A stretch of DNA of 64,000 bases from NCBI GenBank assembly GCA_001910725.1, contig MJGA01000014.1, forward strand, positions 186,001-250,000, given 5' to 3'. Shown here in pieces: positions 1-13,334 of this stretch. The DNA comes from Phanerodontia chrysosporium. Its lineage: Eukaryota; Basidiomycota; Agaricomycetes; Polyporales; Phanerochaetaceae. The notes under the pieces are model-generated. The model was given only the letters and a program-made list of their open reading frames with translations. It made no database searches and was not told where the DNA came from. The position numbers and the translations under genes were made by a program. How positions within the stretch are numbered: the stretch's first letter is position 1; every line of letters begins with the position of its first letter.

Positions 1-626
1 GGGATCGGGGTCCAGACATAGTGGAGGCGCAGTAGCGACCTGCACACGTCACCAAAGGTACGTGAGTACATACTAGGATGTCACCTTTCTCGTACACACC
101 AATATCCGTGCCTCCACTTCAAGAGCTTCCTGGTCCGTCCAGGTATTCCCCGCCTTCTGATTCAACAAACACAAGTCTGCCCACAAGGTTTCGGGATTTG
201 GCGTCAGGACTACGCGGGATCGTTCCGGGTTCGTGAGTATCGGATCTTTGGCCTTCGGCGGCCTGTAATCCAGGAGCTCAACAATCATGCATCCTGCGCT
301 TCGAGGCTCCGTCAGTGACAACTGTGCAGGCCGACGGAAAGCGGACCTTCATAGAACGGTAGATTGGCAGCATCGAAAAGCTCCAGGAAATCTGCGGGTA
401 TCCGCTGTGCGCGAATGTCATCTAATAGCGACTGCACGGAGGGGGTCAGGAACAATAGAAGCCGGAGCCGCAGACTACACACCGCCACTTGGTTATTATA
501 CAGGAACTTGGAGCCGTTGTTCAGCGTCCAGTGTTCGGGGTATAGGTGCACGGTAAACGAAGGAGGGGACGACTCGTGTTGGGTCAGGAGCTCCTCCACG
601 GAGCGGGAGACGTTGTAGCTCGCCAT
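1..626 (-). CDS. SPT20: SPT20, SAGA complex subunit (5' part only)
   Basis: This is the N-terminal part of Spt20, a structural subunit of the SAGA transcription coactivator in the nucleus. The start at 624-626 opens with MASYNVSRSVEELL. The spliced reading then gives FTVHLYPEHWTLNNGSKF, SLLDDIRAQRIPADFLELFD, MIVELLDYRPPKAKDP and LTPNPETLWADLCLLNQ, which is the conserved Spt20 domain. Exon 1 is 489-626. Later exons are separated by short introns, and the last visible exon (ending VATAPPLCLDPDP) runs off the left edge. The start lies 288 bases from the HGH1 start on the other strand, so the two probably share a divergent promoter. The C-terminal low-complexity part is outside the window. The assignment rests on recalled family sequence. 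Confidence 0.85.
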
Positions 627-913
627 GGATGTCGTCCGCGAGCCGCAACGCGCCGCGGGTAGACCGCACAGACTCGGCGCGGAGTAGGCTGGGGAACGGA
701 TGCGGACTTGTTCCCAGACGCTGCTGGAGGCGTCTGCCTCGGGGGCGTGGTCGCTGTGCCCGACGTCGTGCTGACCGCGATGGTCAACGTACAGTTATGA
801 GTCTGGTCCTACCAAACACAGGCACCGTGATATTGAGCCTGTCTTATGTAATACACGCCATCCCTCGTCATGTCAGGCGCCCAGCACACGCTTCTTGTCT
901 ACTAAGCAAGAAA

Positions 914-2546
914 ATGTCTGCAGAGCAACTGCGAGAGGTGCGAGACACTCGAGATATGCACAAGGACTGAACATCAATACTCTTCGTAGCTCCTGCCATT
1001 CTTGCGCGACAAGAACCCGCAGGTTCGCCAGATCGCGCTTCAGAACCTCTTGGGTCATACGCCCAAGGAAGCGCCGCATCGCAGCATTTTCCTCACCGGC
1101 CTCCGAGGGGGAGGTCTGGGTGAAACTCAGGACAACGATGTCCTGAGAGATCTCAAAATTCTCTGCAGAGACAACCTTGTGAGTGATTTTTATCTATTGC
1201 ATGGTGATCTCAACTTACGCTCGCGCTTCAGGCCACTGCGCATGACGCATTCCGAGCGTTGGTCAATCTGTCAGATAACTCGCTCGTTGCAGCGTCGCTG
1301 TCTGAGCCCAACTTCATCCAATTCCTCGTTGCATACATCCTGGTAATATTTAAATTCCGCCTCCCGACGTTGTTATTGCTCTGACCTGTGATGCGCGGCA
1401 TAGAACCCGAGTTCGATCCTCGCGGACCTGGCATCGATGATCCTGTCAAATATCACTTCCACAACATCGACTGCGAACGCTTTGCTTTCGCTCAAGGTCT
1501 CCATCCTTCCGGACCCCAAGGTTTCCACGGGCTATTACCCTACGCAGTCTCGTTCGGGTACCTCCCTAGTGCCCGTGCCGTATCCCTCTGGAGACCCTGA
1601 GGAGGTGCTTGCCCTGCCACTGCTCGTCGATGCCTTTGTGCAGGGAGCAACTGTGGACGAGGAGCAGGATCCTGACAAGCGCCCTCGCAAAGCAAGTCTG
1701 CACTTCCTGGCGAGTGTTTTCGCAAACATCAGCATCGTGAGTAGCAAAGCGGCATACAATGGAAAGCGGCATTGATCTGGCATTCCAGTCACCGACAGGT
1801 CGGATGTATTTCCTGACCGCGCGTCCAACGAACCCTCTCAAGCCGGAAGAGGGCCTCGAGTATCCTCTCGCCAAGCTTCAGGTCTTCACTGAGCACAAGG
1901 ACACCATTCGGAGAGGTGGTGTCGCCTCAACGATGAAGTAAGCTTGCAGTATATCGTTGTTGCTACTGTGCCGCTGATAGTCTGGTACAGAAACTGTGCC
2001 TTCCACAAACCTGCGCACAAGGCGATGCTGCTCCAGGATACGGAGAAGGTCGCTATTCCGCCGAGCGATGTCGAGGCACCTGGGATCAACATGCTACCGT
2101 ACCTTCTCTTGCCTCTCGCGGGTCCTGAGGAGTACGACCTTGAAGTAAGAGTCTTGCTACCTTCTGTTGTAGTTATACTGACGAGACCACTTGCACGACC
2201 ACTCGCATCTCAGGAACAAGAGCTACTGCCGCCAGAGCTGCAGTTCTTGCCTCCAACGAAGAAGCGTGAAGCAGACCCTGTCATCCGACTCACGCACATC
2301 GAGACCCTGCTCCTGCTCTGCACGACATTTTGGGGTCGGGAGTACCTCCGGAGTCACGGCGTTTACGAGGTCGTGCGCGCTCTCCACCACAGCGAAAAGG
2401 ACGACAAGATTTCGGAGCACATCGTCCGCCTGGTAGCGTTTCTCAAACGCGATGAAGGCGAGGACACTAAGCATGACGGCGTCGAGGATCTTCCAACTAC
2501 CGCGAACGATTCGGATGACGAAGACAACCAGATTGTGGAGATCTAG
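914..2546 (+). CDS. HGH1: HGH1 family protein (armadillo-like, eEF2 folding cofactor)
   Basis: Seven exons join cleanly: 914-937, 990-1178, 1232-1342, 1404-1736, 1789-1937, 1991-2144 and 2214-2546, giving 430 aa. The start MSAEQLRE is set by a short first exon whose intron ends in CGTAG before LLPFLRDKNPQVRQIALQNL. Typical HGH1 segments follow: FLTGLRGGGLGETQDNDV, ALVNLSDNSLVAASLSEPNF, GMRYFL-type SPTGRMYFLTARP, NMLPYLLLPLAGPEEYD and TLLLLCTTFWGREYLRSHGV. The C-terminus is acidic (NDSDDEDNQIVEI). In yeast, Hgh1 is a cytosolic armadillo-repeat protein that helps the TRiC chaperonin fold translation factor eEF2. No lesion is seen; the length is slightly above the yeast protein. Confidence 0.9.
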
Positions 2547-2646
2547 AGCTCAACGTACACAATGTATCGATACAGGATATAGCCCACGTCCGACCGTACC
2601 CAAAGACGGTCGGTAACTGTTAGGATGATTGCAGCACTAAGCATAT

Positions 2647-3674
2647 TCACAAGTATTTCTTGAAAAACTCGACGCTGGCTTTGAACGCGCCTTCCTTCCC
2701 AGCCTTCACCTTGGGATCGCTCTGCATGCTCATCAGTCTCCATCTAATATATTGGGCACAGATACGACTTACCAGGTCACCTTTGACCGCGAAACCGTGC
2801 CTACACCCTTCCCAGTAGGTCCGCTCGTACCCGGGAGCAAACTTCCCTCCGCCCAGGATCTCGTCCGCCATCGCCTGGTTCTCAAGCGGGAAAGCGGGAT
2901 CGACCTCGCAGCTGTTGATCAGAAGTGGCGCCTTCGACAGAGCTTTGTATTTCTGGGGTCCCCATCAGCCACAACGTGTGCCAGCTAGGAGCCGGCATAC
3001 GTACCTCCAGGTCCTCGGGGCACGTCAGGCGCGAGGGATGTGCGAGGACCGTGACGTGGCTTTCGTTCTTAAACGCAAGATAGAACGCCGGTGGTGCCCG
3101 AAGCAGTACCCCGTCGTGCCGATACGTGTTACACCCTCTTCCTTGAGGGCCGCCACGACGGCGTCCACGATGGGCATCCATGATTCGGGCCCGTGCGCGG
3201 CCATCCACTTGGCCCGGTCGAAGTTGGGGTCTGCGAGAGTCGCCTCGTCGCGCGCGTCGCCGTCAAGGATGTCTGGAACGACTGTCCGGAAGCCATTCTG
3301 CGCGAAGCCATCTGCCAAAAGCTAGAGAGGGCTCAGACCAACGAGACAGGGTACAGAGGAAATTCACACGCACGCGATTGTTCACGAGCTCGACGCCAAA
3401 GACGTCGGTCAGGAAGAGGACGACCTTGTCCTTAGGATATTCGCCTTGAGGCGTGGCAACATAACACTTCACGCCTCCGATCGTCTCCCATGTGCCTGTG
3501 CATCGGCAAGCTGTCAAGCGAGACGAACCTTTGTGTCGTAGCGAGCAACTTGCCTTCAGGTTCGCCTTCGTGCCTCACGACTGGTTCAAAGATTGCGTTA
3601 GATGTATGCAACAGGCATGTCAACCTCGTTGACGTACCTTTGAAACAATCGTCGCAGAACCCAGGAGTGGACAT
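2647..3674 (-). CDS. Dienelactone hydrolase family protein (frameshifted in this assembly)
   Basis: This is an alpha/beta hydrolase of the dienelactone hydrolase family, probably cytosolic; the natural substrate is unknown. It starts MSTPGFCDDCFKVVRHEGEP, then reads TIGGVKCYVATPQGEYPKDK, VVLFLTDVFGVELVNNR, LLADGFAQNGFRTVVPDILD, the nucleophile-elbow region TTGYCFG (Cys nucleophile), SKAPLLINSCEVDPAFP (acid) and TYWEGCRHGFAVKGDL (His), ending EGAFKASVEFFKKYL. After GYCFG, near 3097, one base seems to be missing from a G run (sense); the next block APPAFYLAFKN is in another frame. The second intron uses a GC donor (AG/GCAAGT) where the others use GT. It is either a gene with a sequencing error or a recent pseudogene; I favour the former. 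Confidence 0.8.
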
Positions 3675-4037
3675 ATCGCTTACGTTGGCGAAGAGGATAC
3701 TGTGTATGCAGATGGGATGCAAGGTGAGAACATCTTATATACTCGTCTGGCATGGCTGAGAAGGCAATCGTGGAGAATATCATTTAGGCAGGAGTTTCAA
3801 GTCAGCAGAGCTATCGTTCACGGCGCGGCTGGCGCGGGATGTGAGTTATAATCAAGTCGTCACTCACGATTGGCTGCAGTGTGTCGCAACAACTTGGGAA
3901 ATCGAGGAACCATCAGAATGTGTGCGTGGAATGAGTTATGACGACAACCGATGAAGGAACGATGCTATGTATACGAATAAATACAGAATGCGGACAGGAA
4001 GGAAGTGGTATGAATCCAGATTACACTAGGTATGCAG
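3675..4037. other. Intergenic, no gene seen
   Basis: About 360 bases lie between the start of the dienelactone hydrolase gene (minus) and the stop of SEC72 (minus). Only short open frames are present and no motif stands out. It probably holds the hydrolase promoter and the SEC72 3' UTR. Confidence 0.6.
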
Positions 4038-4913
4038 TCATGAAGAAGCCTTGGTAACTTCCTTTTCATTGGAGGACCGAAGATGACCTTCCGCTACGGC
4101 AAGCAGCGAAAGCAGCTCCTGTTCGGGGGTCGGTAAAGGTGCGAAGAGAAGCTGAAGTTACAACGCACCTGGTTGTCAGCTTCAAACGACAACCCTAGCT
4201 CGAGAGTCTCCTTTGCTTCCTGGTACGAGTGCAGCTGCAGCAAGGCCTTGGCCTTTCGGAAGTAGCCCTTGCTCCAGGTCTTTCGAATTTGAATGACAGC
4301 TTCTGCGTCAACGAGGGCGTTGATGTAGTCGGTTGCTTCGTAATAGGCAGCGGAGCGGTTAGACAGAATAGTGGAGAATTCCTCTCGCATGATGCCAGAG
4401 GCTTCCCAAGGTGGGCGCTGGCTCGCGAGCTGGAGAGCCATGGAGTACCGCGCGATAGCCTGAGGGTGCTGCCCAGCTTTGAACAGTGTCTGTAATGCCT
4501 AGTCAACACACGTTGCAACAGGCGAGGGTAGCGCTCACGTTGCCCTCCTCCTTCACTTGTGTTACTGCTTGTGTCAACTTCTGTGTCAGCATCTGCGGTG
4601 GCGGGGGGCAGCGGAGGTTGGGGTTCATGTGCAGAAGCCATGACATCCGGTTGAGGCTCGAGAAATCTACGTCGCATTCTGCGCACTTGTCCTTCTTGTG
4701 CTCCTGGCACAAGGCAGAACCGTTGTCTGGCGGCCCGAATGCAATATCGACAGGAACGAAGCTGGCCTCGATGACGGCCTGCATGACGGGATCGGGGGTC
4801 GGCATGACCGCCTTCATCTGCTGCTGCTGTTGTTGCTGCTGTTGCATGTTGGGCGGAGGGGGGCCGTGACTGTGTGGGGGCTGCCCCGGGGCGTGCGAGT
4901 GCGAGTGAGACAT
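4038..4913 (-). CDS. SEC72: SEC72-like translocation protein (TPR)
   Basis: Sec72 is the cytosolic TPR subunit of the Sec62/63 complex, which works in post-translational protein import into the ER. Exons are 4539-4913, 4169-4489 and 4038-4118, giving 258 aa with no frame problem. The N-terminus is His/Pro/Gln-rich (MSHSHSHAPG, then nine consecutive Gln). The conserved cysteine region follows (SALCQEHKKDKCAECDVDFS), then the TPR region: TLFKAGQHPQAIARYSMALQ, LSNRSAAYYEATDYINALVD and WSKGYFRKAKALLQLHSYQE. Yeast Sec72 docks Hsp70 chaperones through its TPRs. The start MSHSHSH was preferred to the upstream in-frame Met at 4946 because the sequence becomes family-like there. Confidence 0.85.
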
Positions 4914-5327
4914 TGTAAGAGTGTGTGTAGGCGATGTCCGCGACAAGGAGCACGGTCAAGGATGGAAGCGTGCCAGCGCACTCGAGCGCGGCGACGTGGA
5001 GGTCGGGCGCGATTCGTCCGAAAGCGTCTAGAAAAGGAAGGACGCGCCTGGGAGATTCACGATTGGTGCGAAATGGCCGCGCTTTGTGCCGATCGGACCT
5101 GACGGGGCCAGATTCCGCCTAAACCTGGCCCCGGTTAGGTAATGTTGTGGGGAGTGTCTCGGCGAATGCCGGCGTTTGTAAGTAGGGGAGGGCAGGAAAG
5201 TTTTTCGTCTCCATCGCCTTTGTGGTGTACCATCACCTACTCGTTCTACACACGAACCTCGACTTCATAGACACAGTCTCTTTCAACTTCAACACTTGCC
5301 TTTATTCCACTTCTCATTCCCCTTAAT
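4914..5327. promoter_or_regulatory. Divergent promoter region SEC72 / DED1
   Basis: These 414 bases separate two divergent genes. The DED1-proximal part (5190-5327) is CT-rich, as is usual near transcription starts of highly expressed fungal genes. No clear TATA box is seen. The assignment is positional. Confidence 0.4.
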
Positions 5328-7431
<2,104 letters not shown>

Positions 7432-8248
7432 ATTCATCGCACGGTACTCCGAATACCCCACGCTACGCACTATGCTCTACTCTTCATGCACTCCCTTCGC
7501 CCTCGGATCACTTCCACGATCTGTACGACTCTCCATGCCCCTCCCCTGATCCCTTTCTCGAAAATGTCATCGGCCAGGCGAAACTGTTTTCTATGCTCTC
7601 GTATCCCGGACCCTGCGCTGCTCTCGTGTGGTTCTGTTTGTCTCGTTGCATTCTGCTCATTGTCTACTGTACGGCCCTATCTTATTCCTCGTCACTGTTT
7701 CCATAGTCCGGGCGCACTAATATCTCCATAGTCTCCTCATCTCACTGGCGCCCATCCCCATCATCTCCCATTTGCATTAGACGTAGAGGGCCTTATATCT
7801 TTTCTCAGCATGAGCAGACAAGTACTGTCTGTCTTCGTTTCGCGATACCCTGATTTATTGCGACGCGTAGTCGGACATTCTATATCCTAGCATCACGAGA
7901 CAATCTGTTAGAGCATCGCAATTGTAACGTAGTTTAGCATCTTTCTCTCAGTTCAACATTGGTCGCTGTAATTTTGGCTTTTGCGTGCACGAGCGAGTTT
8001 CGACAGAGACGACAAATGTTCGCGGACAAATGACACATAAGTCAGAATTTACTTCTGCCGGCAGCAGCCGCAGGGTACCGGTCATCCACTAAAAACTCTT
8101 CCGTTTCGCTGTCATCTTGTCTACACGTTTCGCAGTCTTCAGCATCAAAGTTTTACAGTCATGTTAGCCCATATCCTCCTGCTTGGATGCTGGAATTTTG
8201 TGTGATTTACGGTACATTTTTTCTCTGCAGTGACAACGCCAGCGCAAG
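7432..8248. other. Intergenic, DED1 3' region and upstream region of next gene
   Basis: About 800 bases with only short open frames in changing frames. The first 200-300 bases are probably DED1 3' UTR, and the last part is the promoter of the gene at 8249. No repeat or RNA gene was recognised. Confidence 0.6.
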
Positions 8249-9997
8249 ATGTATCGATCTCCGTCTCCAATATTTGACACGCCGGAGGTCCTTACCCTCA
8301 GGCGAATGAAGCCCTTGCCCAAGCGGCGCCGGACGTCGTCGGACTCGTCACACGACGACATCTCGCCTCCAGACCTGCCACAAGAGCCAGTCACCGCGGA
8401 CATAGAAGGCCCACCCGACCCGCTGTCGGCACAGCTGGCTCTGCAGTCCTACTACATGCCCATCCTCGGAAGCATGCAAGAGCTCTTCAAGGCTGACTCG
8501 GACGCGAAGACACCGCTGTCGCTGGATTTTGGGGGGTTGCGGAGCGGGGGCAGGGTGCAGCAGGAGGCGGACGACGGAGGAGACGGAGACTATGTGGACC
8601 ATATCCAGCAGCCTGGCAACACGAAGAAGAGGAAGGTGCCTGCTAATCTGGGGGCTATGGGGCACGGGAGTGAGCAGGGTGACGGGAGCGAGGGCGGCGA
8701 GGACGAGGCAGGGGACCGTGCAATACCTACGGGACGACCAGAGCACGAATACGACTCGGCTGGTTCAGGATATACCCAAGGGCATTCCGTCACATCGACA
8801 ACAGACCACAGGCGAGTCAAGATATCTCGTGCGACGCTGGCAGGCCTGTCGCATAAAGAAATGCTGAAAAACCGCAAGCGGCAGTTGGCCACCGTCCTCG
8901 GAGCTCTTGCCCATGGCGATACTCTCGCGCTGGACCAGGCCCTTTCCGCGAACTATCCCTTCGCAAGCAGTGGTCTTGCGGCGGATCTGCAGAGCCGGGA
9001 GCTCATACGCGTGCGACTGTCTAGAAGACCTGTCTCTCGACTATCCAGGGCTTTTGCAGCGTGGCGAAGCTCCCTTCCACAGGACATACCTCGGCCACCT
9101 TTTCCGGAATGTGAATTTACGTTCACCGTACCCAGTGCTAGTAAGTTTCGTCATAATTTGCGGCTTGCGGCCTTCTCACTCTCTTATAGCGTCGGATCGT
9201 CTTGTCGCCACAAAGCAGGAAGTCGCAACTCTCCATTCACGCTTTGAACAAGAGCTGCAGAGACAAGCTGCAAGAGCTGCGGAGGCGGCGAAGCAGACCG
9301 CTGCTGTATTGAACAGCGGTCCTGTAGCAAAACGATCCGCGAAGCAAGGGCGCTCCGCTAGCGGCAAGAACGGCACCGAAGCCAAGCCTGCTAACGCAGA
9401 ACAGACTACACTCAATGCCACACCTCCTCCAAGTCCGGGAAGAAGAAGAAACGATCCGCGCTAGCCAACGCTTCGAACCCTCACCACCTGCGCAACTACG
9501 TGCCATCGCGTTTGCCGCACTCTGGACCGGCCAATGCCGCACAGGTCCAGCAAAACGTACAGAACCTGCTCAGCCCGCTTCCGGTGCGCTTTCTCTCTGC
9601 TGACGTCCCGCCGAGACGGAAGAAAAAGACGAACGCCACACCAGTTGCTGCGCTGAGCAACCCTGCCGAGGAGTGGATCTGCCCTTTTTGCGAGTACGAT
9701 CTGTTCTATGGCGACGCCGCGGCGTACCAGCGCGCTATCAACAACCGCAAGAAGATTCTTCGCCGGAGGAGGCGGGCCCGCGAACGTGCTGCTGCAGCTG
9801 CAAGCGGCACCAAGGCCGCTGCTGCCAAAAATCCGCCCCCGGCTGAGCCTACACACGACGACGCTGCCCCGGAGGAGACGTCGTACGCCGAGCCGGCACT
9901 TGCAGAGCCGAAAAAGGCCAGGCCGAAAGGCGGGCCACAGGACAGTCGAGGAGGTGCAGGAGGTGGTAATCACATAGCACAGCCAGCTTCGGGATAA
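8249..9997 (+). CDS. Unknown basic, Ala/Lys-rich protein with CPFC motif (one frameshift)
   Basis: Function is not known. Exon 1 is 8249-9140 and exon 2 is 9190-9997 (intron GTAAGT...TTATAG). About 566 aa result if one base is added near 9430, where the frame changes between NATPPP and KSGKKKKRSALANASNP. The N-terminus has a likely nuclear localisation signal (LPKRRRTSS). The middle is acidic, then comes SHKEMLKNRKRQLATVLGAL. A coiled-coil-like Ala/Glu/Lys stretch follows (EQELQRQAARAAEAAKQ), then NPHHLRNYVPSRLPHSGPAN, and a CxxC half-site in EEWICPFCEYDLFYGD followed by the very basic INNRKKILRRRRRARERAA. It looks like a nuclear or nucleolar nucleic-acid-binding protein conserved in mushrooms, but this is inference. 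Confidence 0.65.
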
Positions 9998-10353
9998 TTT
10001 TCCCTACGTCTTCTTTCCTCTGCATCACTAATCCATCCACTCACTCGTAGATACACATTTCATGGGACCCTATCGTACTATGTACCACTTTAACTGCTCA
10101 CTCTCCTTCTGCTCTCATTCACGTATTTATTCCATAGCATCATCTGCATGACGCACGCACGCATTGCACCTGTCGTCTACTTTTATTACTCCGTCGAAAT
10201 AATCCAGCTATCATACATGTGGTGAGAGGAAATGTCATCGAGCCAGAAGTTTACACATAGAATACAGTGCATATTATGGAGGTGATCTAGGCAGCGTGTA
10301 AGTTAGGTCCATAACGATAGTAATGGTGCGTGACAGGATCTCATGAGAAGGTG
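9998..10353. other. Convergent 3' ends, no gene
   Basis: 356 bases lie between the stop codons of two convergent genes. The stretch is AT-richer than its surroundings and fits two 3' UTRs. Confidence 0.6.
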
Positions 10354-12757
10354 CTATGCCTGGGGCCGGCTGAGGTTGAGGCCATCCAGGATCTTCTGCG
10401 CCTCCGTGCACTCCGAGGGGTGTCTGAAGACGCGCAAGGGTATACGCTCTGGGATCTCCATCCGCGCCCGCCACACACGCTGCTGCAGCTCCCACTGCTT
10501 GCGTTCTGCCTCTGTCATTGGTGCGCCGCGCAGCGAAGACGTCGACCGCGCGCCGAGCGACATCCTGGAGGACGTCGACGACGTCTCGTCGTCCTGCCGC
10601 CGGCGGGAGAGGACGGGCGGGTACGGGTAGTTGGACGGGCTCGTCGAGAGCGGGGCGATCGGCGGAGGCTCCTCCGAGACGGGCGGGTCCGCGAGGGACG
10701 CGAAGAAGTCGTCCTCATTGATCGTCGGCTGCGGCGGCATTTCCGATCTTGTGCGCTTGGGCAGGCGCGGCGGAACCGGGGGCCGGCCGCCAGTCGCTGG
10801 GAGGTCCGACACTGACGAGGTGCGGAGCGGCCGGTGCGGCGCGTTCAGCGTCCTGTCGCTGAGCTGCATGCTGGGTGTGGGCGGTGAACCGAGAGACGAC
10901 CCGGAACTCTGCGTTCCCCGGCGCTGCGGGAGGTAAAGAGCCCACTGGTCACCTGTTGGATCGTCCAGTGGCGGCACAGCGTCGTGGTTGTGAGCGTCCC
11001 GGATAAAGATAGCCAGGATTTGGTGAGGGCGTTCTCGAGCACAGGACGCGTATAGCTCCATGTCTTGCTCGCCAGAGTCGCCGACTAGGAAGAATTGAGA
11101 GGTGGGGAAGCTGTCGAGCACATCGACGAGGCCTGCACGTTTTCGTTCTGCGGGAGCAGAGAACAGACCGTTGAAAAGGGTCCGTCCGGCATACGACTTG
11201 AGCTTAACCGAACCCGGCGGCAGCCCGGAGAGTTGGAAGAACTCGTTTACAACTGGCAGCAGCTCGAATGGGCCGTTAGACTGACACAGAACAGCGTAAG
11301 TCATATATCTACACATACGGTATAGAAGACTTACCACATAGTGAAAGCGGACCCCTCGTCTCCACATATCCATGTACCAATTGCCCATCCCAGGGATGAC
11401 GTTTTCGGCCAGATCCTTCACAAACACATTGTAGAAAGCTGACCTCGCGCCACTAACGACATTAGACATCTTGACGGTGTCGTCGATATCCGAGATCAGT
11501 CGTACTGTTGCGGACGTGACAGGTACCACCAGATGGCAACTTGCAGTCGGCGCGTTGTTCCTGGGCGCACGGACGGGCTGTTGCCGGACAGCGTACGGCA
11601 CTTGCGTGTTTGGCGTGGGCGGCCGTGCGGGCATAAGGTCAGCAGTGACATACAAGTCGTGCTCCCGGTCTGCGTCGCCGAACGCAAGTTGCAGTGCGGC
11701 AGGATGCACGCACATGCGGTCCCAGCTGATGTGGAACTTCTTCTGGAAAGACCCATCTGGAGCGGTCACAATATCCGCGCTGGCTATGGGTTGCCGCTGC
11801 AGTTGGTAGTCCTCGTCAAAGCCGTCGCTACCGATGGCCGGGCTTTTGAGGAAATCCCTCCTTCTTGGATCAGTTGCATAGACGGCGATGTGCACCGTTC
11901 GGGAGCCGAGGGACGACGACCAGAATGGCACGAGGCGCGCCTCCAGGTTGTCGTGTAGTTTCCGGAGGTCATCGGTCATAGTCCTAGGGGTGGGAGGGTA
12001 ACTGCTGCCCGGAGAACCATCGTATAGGCTATCCGTGCGTAGACTGGACGAGAGAGATGATGTGGATTGCATCGAGTCGAGTTCTAGTTCATGCATTTTC
12101 TCCTTCAGTTCAGCAAGCTCTGCTTCCTCGTCTGGATCTTCCATTGGTGGTGTATGGTGTGCCGATCCTGCGAGATAATCGGAGGAGCGGCTTGGTGTAA
12201 TGCCATTTGGTCCGAGGGTGGCGTCATCGTAGTCATAGACAGCAAGCTTTGGCAAGGCAGCGTAACCTAGGGTACAGTCAGGATAGGTGTAACCAGAAGT
12301 AGAGCATGAAACTCACTCTTTGCTAGTCTCAAGAACGCCTTTCCTGTCCGCGTGCCAAACCCCGCGCCGCTCGAGCGAGTCGCAAAGCCCGACACGAATA
12401 ATTCCACATCGAAAGGAGCAGTGTCTAGAGTACATGGAAGGCTCTGGTCAGTCTTCAGGGCATACAAACGGATGAATGCACTGTGGCGAACTTGCCATGC
12501 ATTGATGTCTGGGAATCCGCGTGATATCTCCGGCACGCCCAGCCAGGGAACAGCGACAGCTTCTCGATGGTGCTACCATTCGAGCCGTCGCCCGAGCCCA
12601 GCGTGGACCGTATCTTCTGTCCGGCCCATTGCCCCCAGGACGGCCGTGCTGAGCCGTCGGCGATCGAGGGACGTATGTTTCTTCCAATATCGCGTTGTGA
12701 GACGTATCCCTTGACTGCGTTTGTAAGGGACCTCCAGGAGGACATTTCGTTAGACAT
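10354..12757 (-). CDS. APP1: APP1-like phosphatidate phosphatase
   Basis: App1 is a Mg-dependent phosphatidate phosphatase that works on endocytic membranes and binds actin-patch proteins. Exons are 12466-12757, 12317-12424, 11335-12266 and 10354-11280, giving 752 aa, in frame throughout. The catalytic HAD-like motif DxDxT is visible in LISDIDDTVKMSNVV, followed by the lipin-like region NVIPGMGNWYMDMWRRGV, LLPVVNEFFQLSGLPPGSVK and FFLVGDSGEQDMELYA. N-terminal hallmarks are WGQWAGQKIRSTLGSGDG and FDVELFVSGFATR. The C-terminal third is Pro-rich (RPPVPPRLPKRTRSEMPP), fitting SH3-domain partners as in yeast App1. The start at 12757 (MSNEMSSW) could instead be the second Met at 12745. Confidence 0.88.
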
Positions 12758-13334
12758 GGCAGCAGGTCATGAAGATCGTGGTGGTGTGATAGGCCTTATA
12801 TGCGCCCTGCAACAACCGCTGGAATTGCTGTCCATCAGGCACTGAGGGCCAAAACGAGATAGCTATGCACGCACCTGCAGCTTTCCTGGGATGCGGCTGT
12901 GGACCCGAGCGCTGTCGGACCAAGTGGAAGCTGACTCTGCTGACAACTCTAGTGATGCCTGCGCCGGTTGAAGAGCAGAAAGCCAGGAAAAATTGAGGAC
13001 AAAGTCTATGCGCGAGGTGTGCTGGGTAAACGGTGTTTCAAGTTCATGACAGACCGAGGTCAAGATATATGGGCATTTCTATAGCGCTTGCCTGACCAGG
13101 CACGTCTCCCGTTGTCCTCGAGTCTCGACGCCCACATACACCAGCACCGCTTCGTCGCGCTCGCCACTGATCAGAGAGTTTTTGTCATCCAAACACCTGG
13201 TCGCTGTCTCCTGCGACCGTTGCATGCTCTCCTTACGCTCATCATCGTCCCCGTTGAGACAATTACTTGCGGCCGACGTTCTCTCGTTCCGAAGCGCTCG
13301 CTCATTCTCTACTGGAGCTATACTCTCAAAAGCT
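12758..13334. promoter_or_regulatory. Divergent promoter region APP1 / TPT1
   Basis: 577 bases between two divergently transcribed genes. Both strands show only short, unrelated open frames. No TATA box was recognised; the function is inferred from position. Confidence 0.4.
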
